DNA of 19,682 nt, taken from VRUE01 sp035548675 (lineage in GTDB: Bacteria; Actinomycetota; Thermoleophilia; Solirubrobacterales; 70-9). The stretch covers positions 1 to 19,682 of the forward strand of contig DASZSJ010000073.1 of assembly GCA_035548675.1 (NCBI GenBank), in the 5' to 3' direction. This document shows positions 15,082 through 19,682 of the stretch, one piece after another. The translations under genes were made by a program, and so were the position numbers. The notes beneath the pieces are model-generated. The model did no database searches, was not told the DNA's origin, and saw nothing but the letters and a program-made list of their open reading frames with translations. The first letter of the stretch is position 1, and every line of letters starts with the position of its first letter.

Positions 15082-16332
15082 ATTCGCGCCCTCGTCGTCT
15101 CCGACACCCACTTCGGCGCCTGGACCGGCCGTGACCTGCTCGCGGAGGAGTTCTTCCTCGAGCGGCTGGCCCCGCGGCTGGAGGGCGTCGACGAGCTGAT
15201 CTTCCTCGGCGATCTCTTCGACTTCCTCTTCGGCGCGGTGGGGGAGGCGGTCGACGCCTCGGCCGGGCTGCTCGACCTGATCGCGGCCAAGCTGCCGGGC
15301 AAGCGACTCGTCTTCCTCGCCGGCAACCACGACCACCACCTCGTCCACCGCGATGCCGAGAACCGGCTCGAGGCACAGCTCGCGGCGGGGCGCTCGCCGC
15401 TGCTCGGCGGTGAGCCCGAGGGCGTGGGGCCGAGCGGCCCGGGCTACTTCCGCTCCTTCCTGGCCCGCCGCCTGCCGGGGGTCGAGGTCGAGATCGCCTA
15501 CCCCACCTACGAGTTCGCCGGCGTGCTCCTCACCCATGGGCACTACCTCGACCCCCACGCGCGGTTGAGCGGCTCGCGCGGCGACCGCCTGCTGACCCGG
15601 GTGCTCTGGAGCATCGCCACCGGCGGCCCGGAGGACCCGAAGACGATCGCCGACTACGAGTCGACGATCACCCTGCTCACCGAGTGGCTCTACATCGCGG
15701 CCCAGATGCCGCACGGCACCCACGCCCAGCAGAACGTCTTCCATGCCGTGCAGCGGGTGGGCCGCCTCGCCACCGCGCTGGGCACGCCGGTGCGCGGGGC
15801 GAAGCGGATCGCCGCCGAGCTGCACGAGCGCGGCGGAGCGGACCCCGGCACGCCGGCGCTGCCGAGCGAGGAGCACTTCGATTCCGTCGTGCGGGCCGAG
15901 GCCGCGCGGCAACGCCGCGAGCAACCCGCACCGCACGCCGCCTGGCCGCATCCCGCCTACCCGTCCGCCTCGGTGATCTCGCCCAGCGACCCCTCTCAGC
16001 ACGCGCTCGCGGCGTTCGCCAAGGTGGTCGCCAACCTTGGTTGGGATCGCGAGGCGGAGCGGATCGTCTTCGCCCACACGCACCAGCCGCTCGCCGACGT
16101 CCGCTGCGGCGACGGCCCGCCGGTCCGCTACTGGAACACCGGCTCCTGGATCTACGAGCCCGACCTGGGGTCGCGCCAGGCCTACGGGCGCTACCTGCGC
16201 TACGCCTGGCCCGGCACCGCGATCGTCATCGACGACGAAGAGCGCGACCCCCGCCTGCTCGAGCTGCTCGCCGACCTCAACCCGCTGAACGGCGGCCCCG
16301 GCCTGCCGGCGCCTTCTTCGCCGGCGGGCTGA
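15082..16332 (+). CDS. Calcineurin-like metallophosphoesterase with probable ATT start
   Basis: A 416-aa calcineurin-like phosphoesterase with a two-metal active site. All metal motifs are present: DTH (Asp8, His10), GDLFD (43-47), GNHDHH (81-86), a later THGHYLD and FAHTHQP near the C-terminus. The family is broad (nucleotide, lipid and protein phosphoesters), so the substrate is not assigned. The frame is closed by TGA at 15073 and has no ATG, GTG or TTG before the GTG at 15238, yet a start there would remove the first two metal motifs. ATT at 15082, in the sequence coding xRALVVSDTH, has GGTGAG at 15071-15076 five bases upstream and lies one base after the MFS stop, so a rare AUU start is the best reading. 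It is the last gene of the P450 operon. A long insert (about 120-300) separates the metal motifs. Confidence 0.82.
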   Translation: MRALVVSDTHFGAWTGRDLLAEEFFLERLAPRLEGVDELIFLGDLFDFLFGAVGEAVDASAGLLDLIAAKLPGKRLVFLAGNHDHHLVHRDAENRLEAQLAAGRSPLLGGEPEGVGPSGPGYFRSFLARRLPGVEVEIAYPTYEFAGVLLTHGHYLDPHARLSGSRGDRLLTRVLWSIATGGPEDPKTIADYESTITLLTEWLYIAAQMPHGTHAQQNVFHAVQRVGRLATALGTPVRGAKRIAAELHERGGADPGTPALPSEEHFDSVVRAEAARQRREQPAPHAAWPHPAYPSASVISPSDPSQHALAAFAKVVANLGWDREAERIVFAHTHQPLADVRCGDGPPVRYWNTGSWIYEPDLGSRQAYGRYLRYAWPGTAIVIDDEERDPRLLELLADLNPLNGGPGLPAPSSPAG

Positions 16333-16354
16333 CCGCCGCGCTCTGCCCGTGCGG

Positions 16355-16381
16355 GGGGGGACCGGCGGCCCCGGTCCCCCC
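16355..16381. terminator. Shared hairpin between convergent genes
   Basis: An 11-bp perfect GC stem (16355-16365 with 16371-16381) with a 5-nt loop lies in the 55-bp gap between the phosphoesterase and glutamine synthetase genes, which converge. It has no T-run on either side but can serve transcripts from both directions. Confidence 0.6.
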
Positions 16382-16387
16382 GCCCCG

Positions 16388-18538
16388 CTACTTGATGAAG
16401 AGCATCTCCTCGTACTTGGGCAGCGGCCAGAGGTCGTCGGCGACGATCTTCTCCAGCTTGTCCGCCGCCGCGCGCACCGCGTCGCTCTTGGCGAGCTGCT
16501 CGTCGCGGGCGTGAACCGCCCCCTCGATGCCCTCCAGCTCGACCGGCTCGGCGTTCGCCGCCGCCAGGGCGTCGAGCGCGGTCGAGAGCTCCTCGATTGC
16601 GCCGCGGACCTCGTCCTCGAGTGCGGACACGCCCGCCTCGGAGATCAGCGCCAGGTGGCGCAGCGCCGCCGGCAGGATCATCGTCTTGCCGATCGAGTAG
16701 GTCGTCTCCGCCTCGATGTTGGCCCGCAGCGCGTATTGCTCGGCCCAGACCTCGAAGCGCGACTCCAGCTCCCGCTTGGAGAGCACGTTGTATTTCTCGA
16801 AGGCCTCGACCGAGGCGGGGGCAATCACCTCGGGCAGCGCCTCCGGCGTCGTTTTGAGGTTCTTCAGGCCGCGCTGCTCCGCCTCGGCGTGCCACGCCTC
16901 GGAGTAGTTGTCGCCGTCGAAGACGATCGCCTTGCTGGCGGTGTAGGCCTCTTTGACGATCTCGATCACGGCGGCGGAGGCGTCCGTGCCGCCGTCGACC
17001 TTTGCCTTCAGCTCGTCGGCCAGCTCGTCGATCGCCTCGGCGACGATCGTGTTGAGCACGGTGTTGGGGAAGGCGAGCGACATGCTCGACCCCAGCGCCC
17101 GGAACTCGAACTTGTTGCCGGTGAAGGCGAAGGGCGAGGTGCGGTTGCGGTCGCCGCCGTGCTTGGGCAGCGGCGGCAGCACCGTGGCGCCGAGGTCGAG
17201 GAAGGAGGCCGGCGTGTGCGGGTCGCCTTCGCCGGTGGCGATCGCCTCGAAGACCTTTTCCAGCTCGGAGCCGAGGAAGATCGAGATGATCGCCGGCGGT
17301 GCCTCGTTGGCGCCGAGGCGGTGGTCCTGGCCGATGTTGGCGGCCGAGGCGCGCAGCAGCCCCTGGTGCTTGTTGACGGCCTGGATCACCGCCGAGCAGA
17401 AGAAGAGGAAGTGGACGTTGTCGGCCGGCGTGTCGCCCGGCTCGAGCAGGTTGCTGCCGGTGTCCGTCCCCATCGACCAGTTGTTGTGCTTGCCCGAGCC
17501 GTTGATGCCGGCGAAGGGCTTCTCGTGCAGCAGGCAGACCAGGCCGTAGCGGCGGGCGACGTTTTCCAGCACCCGCATCGTCAGCTGCTGGTGGTCGGAG
17601 CCGACGTTCGAGTTCTCGAAGACGGGCGCGATCTCGTACTGGCCCGGGGCCACCTCGTTGTGGCGGGTCTTGACCGGGATGCCGAGCATCCGCATCTCCA
17701 GCTCCGACTCCATCATGAAGGCGAGCACCCGCTCGGGGATCGTGCCGAAGTAGTGGTCGTCCAGTTCCTGGCCCTTGGGCGGCTTGGCGCCGAAGAGCGT
17801 GCGGCCGGTGGAGATCAGGTCGGGGCGCTCGAAGAAGTACTGCTCGTCGATCAGGAAGTACTCCTGCTCGGGCCCGACCGTGGTGAAGACGCGCTTGCTC
17901 TCGTTGTCGCCGAGCAGCCGCAGCGCCTTGATCGCGACGCCGGAGAGCGCGTCCATCGAGCGCAGCAGCGGGATCTTGGCGTCGAGCGCCTCGCCGGTCC
18001 AGGAGGCGAAGGCGGTCGGGATGCAGAGCAGCGAGCCGTTGGGGTTCTCGAGGATGAAGGCGGGGCTGGTTGGGTCCCAGGCGGTGTAGCCGCGCGCCTC
18101 GAAGGTTTCGCGCACGCCGCCGGTCGGGAAGGAGGAGGCGTCCGGCTCGCCCTGGATCAGCTCTTTGCCGGAGAAGCCGGCAAGCGCCTTGCCTTCGCCG
18201 CCCTTGGGCTCGAAGAAGGAGTCGTGCTTCTCGGCGGTCGAGCCGGTCAGCGGCTGGAAGACGTGGGTGAAGTGGGTGGCGCCCTTCTCCAGCGCCCAGT
18301 CCTTCATTGCCGAGGCGACCGCGTCGGCGACCTCGAGCTCGATCGCCTCGCCGGTTTCGAGGCTGCCCTCCAGCTTCTCGAAGACGTCGCCGGGAAGCCG
18401 TTCGCGCTGCACCGCCTTGGAGAAGACGTTGGCGCCGAACGCTTCGTTCTCGGGCAGGGTCAGGTCGATCGCGCCGAGGGACTCCCCGTTGGAGCTCCAC
18501 TGCGCTGCGGTCACGTTCTGCTGGCGGATGCGGCTCAT
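16388..18538 (-). CDS. glnN: Type III glutamine synthetase
   Basis: A 716-aa glutamine synthetase of the GSIII class, which makes glutamine from glutamate, ammonia and ATP; the length (about 700-730 aa, against about 470 for GSI) is diagnostic. Conserved blocks are THFTHVFQPLTG (89-100), the ligand motif GPEQEYFLID (222-231), TRHNEVAPGQYEIAP (291-305), GINGSGKHNNWSMGT (344-358), HRLGANEAPPAIIS (406-419) and GGDRNRTSPFAFTGNKFEFR (461-480). The frame is open further upstream, but ATG at 18538 begins the normal N-terminus (MSRIRQQNV) and has GAGGAGAG as ribosome binding site. It is transcribed alone from a promoter region with a palindromic operator (18625-18692), so regulation by nitrogen or another signal is likely. 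No GSI, PII or ammonium transporter gene is nearby. Confidence 0.96.
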   Translation of the reverse strand: MSRIRQQNVTAAQWSSNGESLGAIDLTLPENEAFGANVFSKAVQRERLPGDVFEKLEGSLETGEAIELEVADAVASAMKDWALEKGATHFTHVFQPLTGSTAEKHDSFFEPKGGEGKALAGFSGKELIQGEPDASSFPTGGVRETFEARGYTAWDPTSPAFILENPNGSLLCIPTAFASWTGEALDAKIPLLRSMDALSGVAIKALRLLGDNESKRVFTTVGPEQEYFLIDEQYFFERPDLISTGRTLFGAKPPKGQELDDHYFGTIPERVLAFMMESELEMRMLGIPVKTRHNEVAPGQYEIAPVFENSNVGSDHQQLTMRVLENVARRYGLVCLLHEKPFAGINGSGKHNNWSMGTDTGSNLLEPGDTPADNVHFLFFCSAVIQAVNKHQGLLRASAANIGQDHRLGANEAPPAIISIFLGSELEKVFEAIATGEGDPHTPASFLDLGATVLPPLPKHGGDRNRTSPFAFTGNKFEFRALGSSMSLAFPNTVLNTIVAEAIDELADELKAKVDGGTDASAAVIEIVKEAYTASKAIVFDGDNYSEAWHAEAEQRGLKNLKTTPEALPEVIAPASVEAFEKYNVLSKRELESRFEVWAEQYALRANIEAETTYSIGKTMILPAALRHLALISEAGVSALEDEVRGAIEELSTALDALAAANAEPVELEGIEGAVHARDEQLAKSDAVRAAADKLEKIVADDLWPLPKYEEMLFIK

Positions 18539-18624
18539 TGCTCTCCTCGTCCCTCGCTTGGCCTGCGCGCCCGCTCGCCGGGCGCGGTCGATTACCGGTC
18601 TACTCCCATCTAAAGAGCCAAAAG

Positions 18625-18692
18625 AGCCTAGTACCGATGTTTTGACGATGCCTTTGTACTCGGGTACAAGGATCGCCGAAGCGGCTTGTACC
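18625..18692 (-). promoter_or_regulatory. glnN promoter with palindromic operator
   Basis: On the minus strand TAGGCT (18630-18625) is a likely -10 box, the same hexamer as at the cupin and tetR promoters, giving a leader of about 80 nt. Just upstream, over the -35 region, TTGTACtcggGTACAA (18654-18669) is a perfect palindrome with a 4-bp spacer, the architecture of CRP/FNR-family sites. A third half-site, CTTGTACC, lies at 18685-18692, inverted relative to GGTACAAG at 18663-18670. The binding protein is unknown; it does not match the GlnR or NtcA spacing I know. Confidence 0.45.
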
Positions 18693-18713
18693 GGCTGGAG
18701 GTCGGTCCAGCCG
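18692..18713. repeat. 8-bp perfect hairpin
   Basis: CGGCTGGA at 18692-18699 pairs with TCCAGCCG at 18706-18713 around a 6-nt loop. It directly follows the third TTGTAC half-site. CCAGCCGG recurs at 18743-18749. There is no T-run, so a terminator is unlikely. Confidence 0.5.
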
Positions 18714-18758
18714 AGGGGTAGCGGCTCAGTTCGAATCGCCCCCAGCCGGTCGATTCGA

Positions 18759-18792
18759 CAGAACCCCACGAGCACAACAGAACCCACGAGCA
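18759..18792. repeat. Tandem direct repeat, two copies
   Basis: CAGAACCCCACGAGCA (18759-18774) is repeated as CAGAACCCACGAGCA (18778-18792), differing by one C, with a period of 19 bases. It could be a pair of same-face protein-binding sites or a slippage product. Confidence 0.6.
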
Positions 18793-18848
18793 AAGGGCGA
18801 GCGAGCTTGCGAGCCCTGTGGTGCCTGAGCCGCACCTTGGAGAAGCCC

Positions 18849-18926
18849 GCGCTGCCCTGCGATCGATTTTCCACCGTCTACGTGGGTCAATCGATCGCAG
18901 GGCAGCGCCTGGGCGACCCACTTAGA
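18849..18926. repeat. 20-bp perfect inverted repeat with possible pseudoknot (stem-loop C)
   Basis: Positions 18849-18868 and 18889-18908 are perfectly complementary over 20 bp, with a 20-nt loop that itself can form a 4-bp stem (18871-18874 with 18882-18885). The loop segment 18877-18888 is also complementary, 11 of 12 positions, to 18915-18926 just outside the stem, so an H-type pseudoknot or a competing hairpin is possible. No T-run follows, so it is not a standard terminator. Confidence 0.75.
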
Positions 18927-18930
18927 GCGG

Positions 18931-19065
18931 GAAGCTCTGAGCGGCGCGGCCAAGAACACGATCGCGAAGCTGCTGGTCGATCTCCCTTGCGGGAGTTGTC
19001 AAGCTGATCCGCTGCCCAGCCGACGTCCGGGGGGTGATGTCCCGATAGCCTTCGCCGCCCCCTAA
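18931..19065 (+). pseudogene. Possible IS1-type transposase remnant
   Basis: The plus frame beginning at 18931 reads ALSGAAKNTIAKLLVDL before running into unrelated sequence and a stop at 19063-19065. That short stretch resembles the N-terminal helix-turn-helix of IS1-like transposases (pattern G-x-x-KNT-x-x-KLLVDLG). Neither a start codon, the rest of the transposase nor flanking inverted ends is present, so at most this is a degraded fragment. About 17 residues of similarity recalled by eye is weak evidence. Confidence 0.28.
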
Positions 19066-19087
19066 CCCCCCGGAGGAACCCAGCGAA

Positions 19088-19682
19088 ATGTTCGTTTCGA
19101 AAGCCGCCGTCGTCGGCGGCGGCACTATGGGCGGTGAGATCGCGCAGGCGATCGCCGCAGCCGACATCCCCGTCGTCGTCAAGGACATCGACCAGAAGTT
19201 CGTCGACGCCGCCCTCGAGAAGGCCCGCGCGGTAACGGAGGGCCAGCTCGCCCGCCTGGTCAAGAAGGAGAAGCTGACCCAGGAGCAGGCCGACGCGCGC
19301 CTCGCCGAGGTCATGGCGAACATCACCGGCACGACCACCTACGCCGAGTTCGCCGACGTCGATTTCGTGATCGAGGCGGTGCCGGAGAAGATGGCGATCA
19401 AGCAGGCGGTCTTCAAGGAGATCGACGCCGCCACGCCCGGCCACGCGATCCTCACCTCGAACACCTCCTCGCTCTCGATCACCGAGATGGGCGAGGCGAC
19501 GCTGCGCGCCGACAAGGTGGTCGGCTTCCACTTCTTCTACCCGGCGTCGATCATGCCGCTGGTCGAGGTGATCGTCGGCGAGGACACCTCGCAGGAGACC
19601 GCCACCGCCGCCTACAACTTCGCCCAGGCGATCAAGAAGCAGCCGATCGTCTGCGGCGAGGTCCCCGGCTTCGTCGTCAACC
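19088..19682 (+). CDS. 3-hydroxyacyl-CoA dehydrogenase (NAD-binding part; runs off the window)
   Basis: The first 198 residues of an NAD-dependent 3-hydroxyacyl-CoA dehydrogenase, which oxidises L-3-hydroxyacyl-CoA to 3-ketoacyl-CoA in fatty-acid or short-chain (butanoyl) metabolism. The Rossmann motif VVGGGTMGGEIA gives G10-x-G12-x-x-G15, with an acidic residue after the second strand (VVVKDID). VDFVIEAVPEKMAIK, TSNTSSLSITE and the catalytic-His block GFHFFYPASIMPLVEV follow, then VPGFVVN at the window edge. The block FYPASIMPLVEVIVG is closer to the dehydrogenase part of FadB/FadJ-like and PaaH proteins; whether a second domain such as enoyl-CoA hydratase follows cannot be seen. The ATG has GGAGGA at 19072-19077 ten bases upstream. 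The gene is alone after a repeat-rich gap. Confidence 0.94.
   Translation, partial: MFVSKAAVVGGGTMGGEIAQAIAAADIPVVVKDIDQKFVDAALEKARAVTEGQLARLVKKEKLTQEQADARLAEVMANITGTTTYAEFADVDFVIEAVPEKMAIKQAVFKEIDAATPGHAILTSNTSSLSITEMGEATLRADKVVGFHFFYPASIMPLVEVIVGEDTSQETATAAYNFAQAIKKQPIVCGEVPGFVVN

Larger units (their letters stand above)
18539..19087. other. 549-bp repeat-rich intergenic region
   Basis: This gap separates the divergent glutamine synthetase and dehydrogenase genes. It holds the glutamine synthetase leader and promoter (to about 18670), a perfect 16-bp palindrome, an 8-bp hairpin, a 16-nt direct repeat, a 20-bp perfect stem-loop and a possible transposase remnant, all listed separately. Weak open frames cross it on both strands but none has a recognisable protein, a ribosome binding site or coding-like codon use. 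Confidence 0.8.

Noticed and set aside
15238..16332. GTG at 15238 as the phosphoesterase start
   Set aside because: It would delete the DTH and GDLFD metal motifs that are intact just upstream in the same frame.
18654..18669. NtcA or GlnR site upstream of glnN
   Set aside because: The GTA-to-TAC spacing is 6, not 8 as for NtcA, and the GTNAC-N6-GNAAC pattern of GlnR is not present.
18539..18874. 112-residue N-terminal extension of the glutamine synthetase frame
   Set aside because: The extension translates promoter and repeat DNA and has no counterpart in GSIII; ATG at 18538 has a good ribosome binding site and the normal N-terminus.
18849..18908. Stem-loop C as an integron attC site or intrinsic terminator
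   Set aside because: No RYYYAAC/GTTRRRY core pair and no integrase nearby; no T-run follows the stem.

Overview
The window is high-GC DNA in which coding sequence fills nearly all of the space. Several features point to an actinobacterium, most likely of the Thermoleophilia/Solirubrobacterales type: very strong G/C third-position preference, GTG starts, promoters that place a TANNNT box 6-7 nt before the start codon (leaderless transcripts), an F420-type oxidoreductase family gene, a type III glutamine synthetase, and a secreted protease ending in an Ig-like domain. The taxonomic call is inference from gene content and style; no rRNA is present. No prophage, CRISPR array, tRNA or complete insertion sequence was found.

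Layout. 1-172: a two-hairpin structure closed by a long terminal stem (candidate structured RNA), then the typA terminator. 173-2341 (minus): cspA followed by typA, separated by an intrinsic terminator and an 18-bp stem-loop. 2546-4894 (plus): an exported subtilisin-fold protease with Glu at the catalytic His position. 4878-7605 (minus): recD2 overlapping a TVP38/DedA-type membrane protein. 7696-8313 (plus): a small exported His-rich protein, a stem-loop, and a 70-aa four-cysteine protein. 8305-9417: a cupin and a TetR regulator diverging from a shared operator. 9441-10179: an NTF2-like protein and a DUF167 protein diverging from one 7-bp symmetrical -10 element. 10192-11040: a luciferase-like oxidoreductase broken by one in-frame TAG at an expected Trp codon. 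11098-12078: rlmN. 12226-16332: a tightly coupled P450 - MFS exporter - metallophosphoesterase operon, whose last gene appears to start with ATT. 16388-18538 (minus): type III glutamine synthetase. 18539-19087: a repeat-rich 549-bp intergenic region with a palindromic operator, direct repeats, a 20-bp perfect stem-loop and a possible transposase remnant. 19088-end: the start of a 3-hydroxyacyl-CoA dehydrogenase.

How it works together. Most units are independent housekeeping or accessory genes: translation and stress (typA, cold shock, rlmN), DNA repair (recD2), nitrogen assimilation (glutamine synthetase) and acyl-CoA metabolism. Only the P450/MFS/phosphoesterase block, the cupin/TetR pair, the DUF167/oxidoreductase pair and recD2/TVP38 look physically coupled. 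I did not find a clear new multi-gene system. The signals most worth following are the leaderless promoter grammar, the intergenic stem-loops, the Glu-for-His protease, the amber-interrupted oxidoreductase, the ATT start, and the small Cys- and His-rich proteins.
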